A stretch of DNA of 64,000 nt from contig CAJNYU010000028.1 of NCBI GenBank assembly GCA_905331475.1, positions 193,095-257,094 on the forward strand, written 5' to 3'. Under the pieces are notes generated by a model, which saw nothing but the letters and a program-made list of their open reading frames with translations, was not told where the DNA came from and ran no database searches. Made by a program: the position numbers and the translations under genes. The DNA is from Rotaria socialis. Taxonomy: Eukaryota; Rotifera; Eurotatoria; Philodinida; Philodinidae. Position 1 is the first letter of the stretch. Each line of letters starts with the position of its first letter. This document shows positions 53,301 through 64,000 of this stretch, piece after piece.

Positions 53301-56300
53301 TCCATTTCTTGGAAATGAGTAAGTTCGTTGCATGAATAAATTCTATTTCTATTTTTCTGTTTAGCTTTTTCCTAAGCTTAGGTGATCATTTTTCAACATT
53401 TCCAATTTTGAATCCACCTCGTGAAAGTGAAATTATTCTCTTACAAAATTTTGGTCCTAATATTGAACGTAAAAAACTCGAACAATTAGTCGATGTATTT
53501 ACACAATTACGTCAATTATCTATCGATGGTATCATTTCATATCCTTATAGTTTACGTGAACTTGTTTCAATCGTCAAACATTTAAATATGTTTCCAAATG
53601 ATTCATTAGCTGATGTTGTCTGTAATGTATTTGATTTAGATAATTATAATACAGATGTTATTGATCGTATACAGTCAATTCTTCATCGGCATGGAATTCC
53701 ATTTCATATAGAAAAACGAACAGTAAATTTAGCTAAAAGTTACCCATTAAAACTTGTTTCCAATCAAGAAACATGGCAAACTACGGCGATCGATGGTGCA
53801 AATCTTGAACATTCATCATCGATTATATTAAGTGAACAGCCGAATAAACCATCGATAAAAACAATTCACTCAATCAATCGAAATGATTCAAGAACTCGAA
53901 ATTTTACTGAAATGATTTATAAATATCGATTACCATTGGATGAAACAACTTATGTACATGATCTTAAGGTTCTAAATGCAAATAAATCTGTACTGGTATT
54001 AACAGGTAATCCACTGGCATTGTGGATATTTAAATTAGGTGAAAATCAAGCGAAAAAAATTGATTTACACCCTATATTTACTAAGCATTCAAATCGTTTT
54101 ACTACACCAAATTATCAGGTGACTAATAATATCGAACTCATATTCTAATTTCTATGTTTTATAAATTTAGTTACATCTAATTCCGGGAAATGACAAACAA
54201 GTGATTGTAGGTGAGATAACAAATCAAGTATGGTCATTGATGAATCTAGAGGATGGCCAAACTTCGATTGTTCAATCTTGTATTTCATCATCGACTCCAT
54301 TAACAGAAACCATAAGTCGGAAATTTAATGAACTTCTTTCACAACGAACGACTGTTCCATCAAGATCAGTATACAACTCGATGAATGGTCAACTCCTTCA
54401 ATATAATTTTAATTCACATGCGATTCATATAGTTGATTTTATGAAAAATCTATCTCACCAAATAAAACTTCCATTTTTAATGCGACATGCGTTTCCGTTG
54501 GGTGACCAATTCGTTCTTACTGATCATGTTCAACAAGCTTCATCTTCGTATCTTTTTAATGCAAATAGTGAACAAAAACCAACGATATCAAAGATTCAAC
54601 ATCACATTGATGCGATTGGTTTAGCTAGTAGTGGCGGATATTTGAATGACAATTCATTGTGGTTTTCAAGTTCACATGATTATTTAGCAAAGATTATTTC
54701 AAATACAAGTAATAATCTTATTGTTGAAAGGTTTCGACGAACAAAATTAATATCGCCGGGTGATGTGCCAGCACAGGAAATGTATGAAAAACGACGTTTA
54801 CAAACATTTATTAATAAGCAACATTCATTAATTGCTTCATTATATGCAAAAGCTGAAATTGATAAAAAATTTGCGTATGTTCACTTTTCATTCTTGCCGA
54901 CAAAGTTCATAATGATTTTGTTCTTTAGAGCGAAAACGGATATTCCTGATGCATCGATTCTTACTTTTATTGAATTAGTTGATTTAAATCATAATTTAGT
55001 AACTTATATTCCAATTCAACGTTTTCAAGAACAAAATGCACGTTCATCAACATCTCAACATGAATGGCATATGTTGATTAAATCTGGCTCAGGTGTTATT
55101 GCTGAACAATTTAACGATGGTTCGTTAGTAACGATCGATTCTCGTGCTAATATTCATCACTGGGAAATCGTACCAAGTAATTTACAAATTTCATTAGATG
55201 CTTGGAGCAAAAATACGAATCAGTCAGGACAACACAGCCTGGATATTGAATATATGAAAGGTGGAAAAACTGATTTAAGTGGACCTAAACATGGAAAAGT
55301 AGATCCAGAAAATAATCCACATGTAGGTGGAAATCAATGGGCTGGTGGAAGTGGTGGTCGAGATACTGCTGGTATATTTATTGTTGTTTTAATATTTATA
55401 TCGACTTACTTTTTTTATTGTTTAGGACTGGGTGGTATTGGAGGACCGTATCGTTTAGACAGCGGTAATCAAGTTTATCAAGTTTCTGATGATGTCAAAG
55501 CAGCAGTACCTGAACATATACGAAAAGCAGCAAGAGAATTAGGTCAAAAAGTTTTCAAAGAACGTTTGAAAGAAATTGAAATGTCTGAATATGAACATGA
55601 AGTTTATGAAAAATATCTGAATAAAATTTCAAGTGAAATCAAAATGCTTCGATCAATTATTGAATCATTAGAAGCCAAATCGCATGATCGTCAATGGGTG
55701 GTAAAGTACCTAAAATATGAAGTTTTTCAATCGATCTATTCCTCTTCTTTGTTTTTCATAATCTCAGCGTCATCGCACAACGGGCGATTGGGATGAACGA
55801 AAATTAATTGAAGGTATTATTGGCGAAAAATCTATCTATAAATATCGTGCTGATGTTCCACCTGAGCCTGGCAGTCCACAGACAAAAGCTAAACGTCTTC
55901 GTTTAGTTGTCGATTTATCTGCATCGATGTATCGTTTTAATGGTGTTGATAACCGGTTAGAACGTCAATGTGAATGTGTATTGATGTTTCTTGAATCGTT
56001 GGCTGGTTTTGAACATAAATTTACTTACGATATTGTTGGTCATTCAGGTGACGAACATTCAATTGAACTTGTAAGAAAAAATCAACCACCAAAAAATAAT
56101 AAAGAACGCTTGAAACTATTAAAACTGATGTATACACATACGATGTTTTGCAATTCGGGTGATAATACATTTGCAGCTTTAAAATCGGCCATTGATGCTT
56201 TACAAGCAGAACCAGATGATACAGTCGATGAACGTTTTGTTATTGTTATATCAGATGCAAACTTCGATCGATACGGTTTATCACCGCAAGTCTTTGGGAA

Positions 56301-56475
56301 AATGTTACAATCCAATGAGAATGTTCAATGTTTTGCCATGTTTATTGGATCACTAGGACAACAAGCAACACATTTACAACAGAATTTACCATCTGGAAAA
56401 GGTTTTGTTTGCCTTGAAACTACTCAAATACCAAAAGTATTAAAGACTATTTTTACTTCTGATGTTTTACATTGA
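50381..56475 (+). CDS. VWA8: von Willebrand factor A domain-containing protein 8
   Basis: VWA8 is a large mitochondrial matrix-side AAA+ ATPase of the dynein-related class with a C-terminal VWA domain; its substrate is not settled. Eleven exons encode about 1850 residues, near the usual 1900. The presequence begins MFVVSKKLVCLRPLFLRSIT. The first ATPase module has a degenerate loop (LFVGPPGPIRRRLI). The second has CLIGPKGCGKSLI with LLVLDGIHRLN, and the third LLIGPQGVAKNRIV with AVIDEADKAPTNVTGILKSL. Then come HPNFRMIVLANRPGFPFLGN, the beta-rich middle, and the signature DPENNPHVGGNQWAGGSGGR. The VWA domain carries the MIDAS DLSASMYRFNGV, DIVGHSGDEHSIELV and VISDANFDRYGLSPQ, ending TIFTSDVLH. 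The MIDAS reads DxSxS as required. The gene looks intact. Its 3' part is duplicated at 59003-59768. It converges on the SDR gene. Confidence 0.95.
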
Positions 56476-56670
56476 TTTACTTTTGTGTAACACATACTAT
56501 GAATTTTAGCGATTATTTTGTCATAAATCTGTTTGAAATATACCATCTATCATTTTTCTAGAGGGTGTAGGATATATTCGTACTCTCATTTAATCACATC
56601 CACATCCTCGGCATTTAGAAGAAAAAGTGTAAGAAAATTTCGTCAGCTACAAATGTAGTTTAATATTTAT

Positions 56671-57726
56671 TTAGAAATATTTTGTCTTTTCACTAATGAT
56701 TTTTTCACTGACATCCCAACATTCTTCTGCTAATTGTTTATTAAAAGCTAATGGACTTGATTTTGCTTCTTTGCAATTACCATGAAATTGTCCTGGTCTA
56801 GCTTCGTTCGATAATGAACAATATAAACTTGTTTGTGCTCCTTGATATATTGATTTTCCAACTATCAATAGTACTACGTGATAAAAGATGTTAAATGATT
56901 TTGGTGCTCGTCGTGTTATTTCTGTATAAATCATTCCAGGATGTAATGAATATGCTTTTATACCTTGTTGACCATAGCGTTTTTGTAATTCAAAGGCATG
57001 CCATACTTGAGCTAATTTTGATTGACCATACGATATTTGTGCATTATAGGACGAACTGGGAAATTCATAATTGATACGATGATCAACGAAACAGTGTCCT
57101 GTACTGCTCACATTAACAATACGTGCTTTTGATCGAATTAATAATGGTAACAGAAGTTTTGTTAAATAAAAATGACCAATATGATTTGTACCAAATTCTG
57201 TTTCTAATCCATCCGCGGTTAATGAATGTATTGAGTGTGCCATACCAGCATTGTTCAAAAGAATATTCACATGTTGTTCATGTTTGAGAATTTTATTAGC
57301 GAATTGTTTTACTGTCGAAAGTTTTGATAAATCCAAATCGTAACCAACTATTTTACCAGTATCAATTATCTTTGCTTCTTGCGCCAATAATCGAGCTGTT
57401 TGCTCAGCTCGATTTTGACCACGTATACCAACAATAACTTTTGCACCTAATTTAGCAAATTCAATGGCTGACGCACGACCAATACCAGATGCTGCTCCTG
57501 TAACTATAACTGTTTGCCCAGTTAGATCTGTATTTTTTGATGGAATATATGAATCACCAGTTGCTATTCTTCTACATACAAGTATTATAATAATCAAATA
57601 AAGAAATAAAGTAAACAATGAAAACGTTTGAGTAAAATAAAATTTAAATAATAATATAAGAATACTTGAAATTAAGCAAATAAATGATTGAATTTCGGGT
57701 TGATATAATAATGGCTTGATGTGCAT
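56671..57726 (-). CDS. Short-chain dehydrogenase (retinol dehydrogenase-like), membrane-anchored
   Basis: A single-exon ORF of 351 residues. Hydrophobic N-terminal segments (residues 12-48) anchor it to a membrane, probably the ER. The classical SDR motifs are all present: cofactor loop VIVTGAASGIGRASAIEFAK, LLNNAGMAHS, catalytic serine region IVNVSSTGHC, catalytic YGQSK (Y-x-x-x-K) and SLHPGMIYTEITRRAP. The order and spacing resemble the RDH11/12/13/14 group and WWOX-type enzymes, which oxidise or reduce retinoids, steroids or lipids with NADP(H). The substrate cannot be read from sequence. The C-terminus has a TSLYCSLSNEARPGQFHGNC block typical of RDH-like proteins. It is tail-to-tail with VWA8, 195 nt apart. 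Confidence 0.88.
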   Translation of the reverse strand: MHIKPLLYQPEIQSFICLISSILILLFKFYFTQTFSLFTLFLYLIIIILVCRRIATGDSYIPSKNTDLTGQTVIVTGAASGIGRASAIEFAKLGAKVIVGIRGQNRAEQTARLLAQEAKIIDTGKIVGYDLDLSKLSTVKQFANKILKHEQHVNILLNNAGMAHSIHSLTADGLETEFGTNHIGHFYLTKLLLPLLIRSKARIVNVSSTGHCFVDHRINYEFPSSSYNAQISYGQSKLAQVWHAFELQKRYGQQGIKAYSLHPGMIYTEITRRAPKSFNIFYHVVLLIVGKSIYQGAQTSLYCSLSNEARPGQFHGNCKEAKSSPLAFNKQLAEECWDVSEKIISEKTKYF

Positions 57727-57985
57727 TTTGCAGATAAGTAAATTTTAAACTTCAATATAATGAAAACAAGAACAACCTTCTGAAGATAATATACTGAAAG
57801 ATTAGCCCTTTTTTTGTAGAGAGAAAGAAATATAAAAACAAAAAAATTTTCTCGTTCTTACATATGTGTGTGTGTGAGTGAGGGAGCGAGAAAAAAGTTT
57901 TTCTTTAGACGCGACAACTATAGTATTGATCTTTCAGTGGTTGTTTTGTCAACACTGCAAGAAGAGAAGAAAACGTCTCTCATGT

Positions 57986-58703
57986 TTAGTAGAGACGATG
58001 GGATGGTCCCATTGTAGTTTTAATGAATACTTTTTGAACGTGTTGCCAATGTTTTGGTACGGATGCTACAACGCAACTAATTGTCATAGAAATGTTACTC
58101 GTCAATTGCGCTTGTGTCATATTCACATGTCCAACAGGAACATTAATGAGAGGTTGCTTTTTCAAACGAACTCGAACCATTGCTTTCATTTGCTCGATTT
58201 TGTCACATAATGATTCCGTATGACTGACTACTGTTGGAAATTTCCCGATGCGACCCATACCCGGACCGAGTAGACGTGGAATTTGACGAATGATATTGTC
58301 CGAGGCTAAGAAAGCATGATAACGATGTTCGAGTTTTCTTTTCTTCTTTTTATCTTTGTTCATACGTCGTAAATCATCGGTTGACATATACGGAATATTG
58401 TGTAGACGAGCTTCGTCACAATGTTGTTCATCGCCATAGACACAAACTTTGTAACGAGAACGTGTTGGATGACGAAGTTGAATATTGGCAGAAAAACGTT
58501 TTTCACGGTTAGTATCATAATTTTTCAGTACAATCTGTAATTCAACAGTCTCCACGAATTTCCTTTGATGATGACCATGAGCATATTGAAGTAAGCGGTC
58601 AATAGACTCTTGAAGAGTCTCCTATCGAGAAAAAAATGCGACATCTTATTCGTTTTGAAAATATAATAGAATTTACTTTCGAAATTTCGTTGTTCGAGCA
58701 CAT
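57986..58703 (-). CDS. RPL10A: Ribosomal protein uL1 (60S L10a)
   Basis: This is a component of the large-subunit L1 stalk, which moves with the exit-site tRNA. Two exons: MCSNNEISK (58677-58703), then ETLQESIDRLLQYAHGHHQR to the end. Family landmarks are FVETVELQIVLKNYDTNREK, RFSANIQLRHPTR, VYGDEQHCDEARLHNIPYMS, HAFLASDNIIRQIPRLLGPG, GKFPTVVSH and VPVGHVNMTQAQLTSNI, ending FIKTTMGPSHRLY. The length of 217 residues equals other eukaryotes. The sequence is somewhat more diverged than expected for a ribosomal protein (PGMGR where PGLNK is usual), which could mean a second, specialised copy. An acceptor-like CCTATAG lies about 10 nt before the ATG. Confidence 0.93.
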
Positions 58704-59002
58704 AATTGTAGTAACTATAGGCATATTCAGTCGAATTTATATATAACTATTATTGCACAATACAATATCATCATTGTGCAATCGAAAAACTTCACTCAAT
58801 AGTCTTTTCAAGAGTCGCTCAAATACTATATAGTCAACATAGTAGATATCAAAAGCTTACAGCTGATACAACAGGATACTGGCAAACGAGTACGATTATA
58901 AAACACCAAATACAATTATACTGCATCATTTTGATTATCTTTGGGACAAGCATTGATCATAATTATTACTTTCAGCGCGAGTTATTTTATTTATTCGAAA
59001 GA
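58704..59002. other. Intergenic spacer
   Basis: About 300 nt of AT-rich sequence between the RPL10A start and the duplicated VWA8 segment. No feature recognised. Confidence 0.6.
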
Positions 59003-59646
59003 AATCGAAATGTCGGAATATGAACGTGAAGTTTAATGAAAAATATCTTAATAAAATTTCAACTGAAATCAAAACTGCATGATCCTCAATAGGTGGTAAA
59101 GGGTCTAAAATATATAGTTTTTCAATCGATCTATTCCTCTTCTTTGTTTTTCATAATCTCAGCGTCATCGCACAACGGGCGATTGGGATGAACGAAAATT
59201 AATTGAAGGTATTATTGGCGAAAAATCTATCTATAAATATCGTGCTGATGTTCCACCTGAGCCTGGCAGTCCACAGACAAAAGCTAAACGTCTTCGTTTA
59301 GTTGTCGATTTATCTGCATCGATGTATCGTTTTAATGGTGTTGATAACCGGTTAGAACGTCAATGTGAATGTGTATTGATGTTTCTTGAATCGTTGGCTG
59401 GTTTTGAACATAAATTTACTTACGATATTGTTGGTCATTCAGGTGACGAACATTCAATTGAACTTGTAAGAAAAAATCAACCACCAAAAAATAATAAAGA
59501 ACGCTTGAAACTATTAAAACTGATGTATACACATACGATGTTTTGCAATTCGGGTGATAATACATTTGCAGCTTTAAAATCGGCCATTGATGCTTTACAA
59601 GCAGAACCAGATGATACAGTCGATGAACGTTTTGTTATTGTTATAT
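59003..59646 (+). pseudogene. Partial duplicate of the VWA8 3' region
   Basis: It is homologous to 55570-56251. The first part (59003-59115) is diverged: it has substitutions, a stop within the former EVYEKY codons (GAAGTTTAATG) and a deletion of about 36 nt. From 59116 the sequence is identical to 55721-56251 over 531 bp as far as I can read, including the last intron and the MIDAS exon. It ends at an N. There is no upstream part of the gene and the C-terminal end is missing, so it cannot encode VWA8. Possible explanations are gene conversion, recent duplication or an assembly error. Confidence 0.8.
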
Positions 59647-59647
59647 N

Positions 59648-59768
59648 ATATTGTTGGTCATTCAGGTGACGAACATTCAATTGAACTTGTAAGAAAAAAT
59701 CAACCACCAAAAAATAATAAAGAACGCTTGAAACTATTAAAACTGATGTATACACATACGATGTTTTG
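59648..59768 (+). repeat. Third copy of a 121-bp VWA8 segment
   Basis: Starting right after the single N, the sequence equals 56030-56150 (and 59425-59545) exactly and then turns into unrelated DNA. The N marks an assembly join. Confidence 0.85.
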
Positions 59769-60836
59769 TATTAATTTAATCAATAAAGTCACTGTTCTAA
59801 GATTTTATAACAAAATAGTTTGATATGGATGTAATTCGAATTTACTATCGATATCCTTTCTTTCGTAATGTTGTCCCTTTTTCTCAATAGTTATAATAAT
59901 ATTTTAGGTAAGTAGGAAAGATTGGAAATATCTTCATTCATTCTATTTCTTTCTCGACAACATTATTATATGTAAGGCAGGAAAAATATGAAAATGTGTT
60001 ATTTTTCATGTGTAACGACGTATCTCGTATAAATATATTCAGATGTTGTTATTCTCTGCTGAAGTAAAGAAGAAACTTTGTATATTTATTGACAACGTAT
60101 CGTTACATTGATTTCATACACGTACAGTTGTATAGAGAAAACGAAACTAATGAGAAATGTATGATATTCAGAGAAATTCATGATGAGACAACAAGCGATT
60201 ATACAAATAATTTTAGTATGTACTTTTTCACAATATTTATAGGAAACTGGTAAAACTAGTATGATCAAATAATTTGATTTTTCTATGCAAAGTAGTGCGT
60301 TGACTTTAACGGTTCGCTTTTCTGTTTATGTAGACTGCGTGCCATCTTTATTGTTGTACTAGAAAACAGTTCATACAAAAAATATCTTGATTCATATTAT
60401 TATTACAATTTTTTGGAAAAGATTCTTGCAGTTTATGTTGGGTTTAATGTTAGCTGAAACTTTTCTGTTCTTCGTTCACTTAGTTGACAACAAACAATAA
60501 ATTCACTATGTAAACAATAAATCCCCTTCCATCCACTGAGTGCATAAAGGTGCTGGTAGTGTATGAAGCATCATTTTGAAAATTTAAAAATATATTTTGG
60601 TTGTTCTTTTCATTAAAGTTGTACTTCTGTTTGTGTTAAGTGCCTAGGTTATTAAGATAAGGTTGCTGTGTAGAAAATATTTCATTCGAAAATCATTCAC
60701 ATTCTCAGATAAGAGACGAACATGAATCTATGGCAGAATCGAAATCAATCAATCGTCTCCTAGTGTCTAACATTCGTGATGAATCGAAACAAATGCTCAC
60801 GCCAATTTCTGGCTATGAACGCGAACTTTTATTGTC
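59769..60836. other. Intergenic, nothing recognised
   Basis: About 1 kb of AT-rich DNA with only short ORFs and no recognisable repeat. Confidence 0.55.
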
Positions 60837-61098
60837 TACCCAGGAGGATCATCCTGCCGTCTAAAAGGCCATCAGAAACGGCCTGAAACGGCTATAAAAC
60901 GACATAAAATGACATTAATTTTCTCCCTATTTCGCCGTAATCCGTCAGCTCGTTTTACGGGCCGTTTGTTTTGCTAGAAAATGGTCATCGCTTTTAACAC
61001 TATTCTCTTCGTTTTCCGAGCTGACGGAAAACGGCGCCATTTTTTAACGCTTTACATCGTTTTTATGCCGTTTCAGGCCGTTTTATTTCACCTGGGTA
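60837..61098. mobile_element. 262-bp palindromic element with TACCCAGG termini
   Basis: TACCCAGG at 60837-60844 is matched by CCTGGGTA at 61091-61098. Inside, AAACGGCCTGAAACGGC (60876-60892) is the exact reverse complement of 61067-61083, and CGTCAGCTCG pairs with CGAGCTGACG further in. The GC content is above its surroundings and there is no ORF. The structure fits a miniature inverted-repeat element or fold-back repeat. Confidence 0.65.
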
Positions 61099-61111
61099 TT
61101 GAAGAAGCATC

Positions 61112-61906
61112 CCTAGAGCATGTCCTGAGTTCAGGGTACCCATATACTGAGAAAATCTCAGCAAGGTACCCGATACGGATACTACGAAAATTCTCAGTAA
61201 TTATACTGATGTAGTACTGCATCGGGTACCCATAGCAGTATGTTTACTGAACAAGTATCTGTAGTGGTACCCACACTTGTAATTTTACTCAGGAAAGCTC
61301 TACAGGTATCGTAGATTTCTCGCGTTCTGTGTAGCGACTGTTCTCGCACCATTTTCTTTTTCACACACGACTCCGTATAAACAACTCGACAAATCATAAG
61401 AAACTTATCTATTTTTGTACTATTTGTTTTTCTAGATTATTTCTTGACTATTTATTAGCCGAGAACGTGCCGATCTTAATTGTAAATTAACAGCGGACTA
61501 CCCTGAAGTGGTCTGGCGGAGATTCGACCAACTCGAGTTCGGTCAAATCCAGAAATTTGACGTGCTAGAGTTTTCAGTATTGGAAAACTTGAATTAAATA
61601 AAATCGAAAAAAAGTAATAAATTGTTCTGAGAGAAAAAATGAAACGCTCAAAGATTAGGTTCGATCATCAACATACTGCAATTTTGATAACAGGGTACCT
61701 AAACATACTGTGAAATAGTATCCACCTGAGCAATTAATCAGTACCTTCAAGTACCAATTTACTAGACGCTTTCCAGCAGGGTACCCTCTCGAGTACCTAA
61801 TAAGTACCTAAAATTACTTGTCAGTACTCAAATACCATAAAGTTCCTTTGATATACTAGTATCAGGGTACTTTTTCAGGTACCTTTAGCTCAGTACATGC
61901 ACTAGG
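61112..61906. mobile_element. 795-bp GGTACC-rich palindromic element
   Basis: The terminal inverted repeats CCTAGAGCATGTCCTGAG (61112-61129) and CTCAGTACATGCACTAGG (61889-61906) match at 16 of 18 positions. The interior repeats GGTACC at least seven times (near 61135, 61165, 61225, 61268, 61694, 61778 and 61877), with many AGTACC/GTACTG variants, and has no supported ORF. It looks like a non-autonomous DNA element with sub-terminal motif arrays. Confidence 0.65.
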
Positions 61907-62143
61907 AATGCAAACCACTGGAAGCTGTACTGGATTATGAATTGAAACAAAATATAAGCATCGCTAAAATGAATTCGGCGGAAGTGAAAGAGAGACATAC
62001 ATTAGATGAATCTGCTGCCATCCATCTCTATACGTGCTTCAACTTATTTGAGATCGATTTTCCAATTTATAGAATTTGAAAAATTACAGTGTAGTGAATA
62101 TAAAATCAATCGTGATATTATTATGTTTTGCATTAACAGAATT

Positions 62144-62306
62144 CTGAGTGGAGTTTCGTTTTTATATTAATCGTAACTATCGAATGGGTCTTGTCACGGT
62201 TCATGTGAAACATTCTGCGTTCAAACGCGGTTGCGACGAAAACTGCGTCTAGGCGCAGTAAATGTTTCACCGGAGACGCGGGTTGTGTAGTATCACATCC
62301 ACTCTG
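62144..62306. repeat. Small imperfect palindromic element
   Basis: GTGAAACATT (62205-62214) and AATGTTTCAC (62261-62270) are exact inverted copies. CTGCG and CGCAG extend the stem, and the outer CTGAGTGGA/TCCACTCTG pair imperfectly. The centre is CG-rich (GCGGTTGCGACG). No ORF. Confidence 0.5.
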
Positions 62307-62479
62307 ATTTATTTTTAAAAAAAAGCCACTGTAGTTTACCAAACGTTCCGCTTAAAGTGACGTTACAAAATAATAGAAAATAAAATATCATCATACTTCA
62401 TAGTATTAAAACGAGGGTTAGTTTAGGAAGTGAAATGTCAATAAAGAATGAAGACAACTATAATATAGAAACAGCTGTT

Positions 62480-63924
62480 TTAATAATTAAACAATGAACA
62501 TATTTCAGATGGTGCCAATTCTCGACTATAAACTCGTAATTCATCGATGATTCCATAATAAGAACCTGGTGACAGAGCTGGAGTTGCAACTAGGCATCCT
62601 GTTGATGCTGAACTTGCAGTTTTGTAATTTCCAACAGTCATATATGGTCGAGTTGTGAAAGCACTAGCAGAAGTAGGAAACGAATTAAAAGCAGCATTGG
62701 CAACAGTCAGTGTTCCATTGGTGTAGATCGCCATACCATTCGTCGAACCATATGTTACGACGATATGTGTCCATACGTTTATTGTCGTATTTGCTCCACC
62801 AATGCTAGTACTAGCATAACATGGACAAAAGACTCCACTAGCGGTATATGAATTGTACATATTGGCGATTAATTGACCTATTGAACTGAATCCGAGAAGA
62901 TCAAAACAAGCTGTACCTCCACCATCAATATTAGTCGACAGATGAATCAGTGTACCACCAGCAACCGAAAACGGCTTTATCCATAACGATACGCTGAATG
63001 CTTCTGCAGTACTATACGCTGTGAATGCGAAAGATTGAAAATAAGAAAGTGTTTGGTTGAATAGATAAGCTTCCTTAACGATGCCTGATATAGTACTTAT
63101 TGAATTGGACATCCCATTAATAAAATTGTTACTAAGATCAAGATTTAATACACCAATGTCAAATGAATAATAGGCAGTAAGTATGGCATCATTCAAAATT
63201 TCACAAGCTGATTTAGCTGCACTTGATATTTCCAGATTATCCATTTTCCCTTGAAAGTAAGCACCGGCTGCTGTTCGACCAATTAGAATATCACCTGAAA
63301 TTCCTCGATATGGACCAGAGAGTGTTCGAGATCCCCATGTCGTTCCAATAAGCACTCCATTATAATAAACTGATTGCGCTTGTAAAGTATAATCATACAC
63401 AAAAGCTAAATGATACCATGTAGTTGATGATACCGTCAAAATAGTACCACTGGTGAGATCATCGTTGTAGAAACTAGAATATAAACGACCATTTTTGATA
63501 CTCAAAGTCAAGCATTGATCAGTTGTTGTTGATGATTGACATTGGCTGAAAATACCTTGCTCAGTAGCCACAGTATTTAACCAGAACCATCTATGAGAGA
63601 TACACGAATTTGTAAAGATAATATTCATAGTTTATATGTAACATCTAACATACCCTTCTATAGTCCAACTCTGATAACTGAGATTCAGGAATTGTGTATT
63701 CATAATAACATAATGACTTCCGTCGAATACCAATGCTTGACCGATATTACCATCAACATAAGTAGCTGAAGCTGTTGTTGGAGTATAGGTGCCGTCGTAT
63801 ATGTGATTCAAATCATCCAAATTTCCATCGAATCGCCACAATGCAATGACGGAACTGTGATATGGTGTTCCGGACATCACACAGGTGGTAGCACATTTTA
63901 GTTGATTGAACGTGTCTTTTTGAC
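62480..63924 (-). CDS. LamG-like domain protein, 5' end beyond the window
   Basis: A paralogue of the gene at 20621-22891. The visible exons encode a Cys-containing segment (CATTCVMSGTPYHSSVIALW), then RFDGNLDDLNHIYDGTYTPT and a first LamG-like/concanavalin A-like unit (QALVFDGSHYVIMNTQFLNL; after an intron near 63590-63650, TVATEQGIFSQCQ). TWYHLAFVYDYTLQAQSVYY and GKMDNLEISSAAKSACEILN follow. A second unit has AFSVSLWIKPFSVAGGTLIH, NVWTHIVVTYGSTNGMAIYT and a C-terminal IIDELRVYSRELAPSEICSL. Together with its paralogue this suggests a family of surface lectin-like proteins with two jelly rolls. By analogy the missing N-terminus would contain a membrane anchor. The true start lies upstream of 63924 and perhaps outside the window. 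The ligand is unknown. Confidence 0.75.
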
Positions 63925-64000
63925 AAAAGATTAAAAGTATGTATTAAATTATATTAGAAAAAATCACATCATATATAGTTTAGATAGTTTTAACGAGTCT

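Noticed and set aside
55927-56475. Separate VWA-domain gene starting at the MYRFNGV methionine
   Set aside because: That methionine is inside the MIDAS motif of VWA8, and the exon is joined in frame to the upstream exons.

Overview
The window looks like a piece of a bdelloid rotifer genome (an inference). The sequence is AT-rich. It carries intron-rich, unmistakably metazoan genes (PINCH, CMIP, erlin, SMIM14, PCCA, VWA8, ATP synthase c) whose introns are mostly about 50-70 nt. It also has paralogous LamG-like surface proteins, AIG1/GIMAP-like GTPases, and a YAG splice acceptor placed just upstream of most start codons, as expected for the spliced-leader trans-splicing known from bdelloids. 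I cannot name the species. Short N gaps flanked by homopolymers (around 4681-4716 and 14421-14469) and a single N at 59647 show that this is draft assembly.

Layout. 1-9 kb: an orphan four-pass membrane protein, a smoothelin-like calponin-homology protein with a 6-nt micro-exon, an SMIM14 homologue, and a tight same-strand pair (small secreted protein, then a SUMO-interacting-motif protein). 9-19 kb: a BTB/POZ protein, a METTL24-like protein on the plus strand, a PINCH (LIMS) five-LIM adaptor with a 325-codon adhesion-adaptor-like ORF directly upstream, and an erlin. 19-31 kb: sparse accessory DNA holding a type II membrane LamG-like protein, an AIG1-like GTPase beside a broken inverted paralogue, an orphan coding remnant and a broken GNAT-like acetyltransferase. 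31-44 kb: a dense minus-strand block with propionyl-CoA carboxylase alpha, a candidate multi-site A-kinase anchoring protein, a tRNA-like element, an Asteroid/ASTE1 nuclease-family protein and CMIP. 44-50 kb: an orphan type I membrane protein with a likely GC-AG intron, and mitochondrial ATP synthase subunit c. 50-59 kb: VWA8 (a giant mitochondrial AAA+/VWA protein), a short-chain dehydrogenase and ribosomal protein uL1 (RPL10A). 59-64 kb: a partial VWA8 duplication, three palindromic repeat elements, and a second LamG-like gene cut by the window end.

Functionally this is a eukaryotic mixture rather than a pathway cluster. Mitochondrial functions recur (PCCA, ATP synthase c, VWA8), as do integrin-adhesion and actin adaptors (PINCH, smoothelin-like, the LD-motif-like ORF). 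The most notable points are the candidate AKAP with three exact matches to the RII-binding helix consensus, the pattern of start-proximal splice acceptors including one operon-like gene pair, the VWA8 partial copy whose identity jumps abruptly from diverged to identical, and the GGTACC-rich palindromic element.
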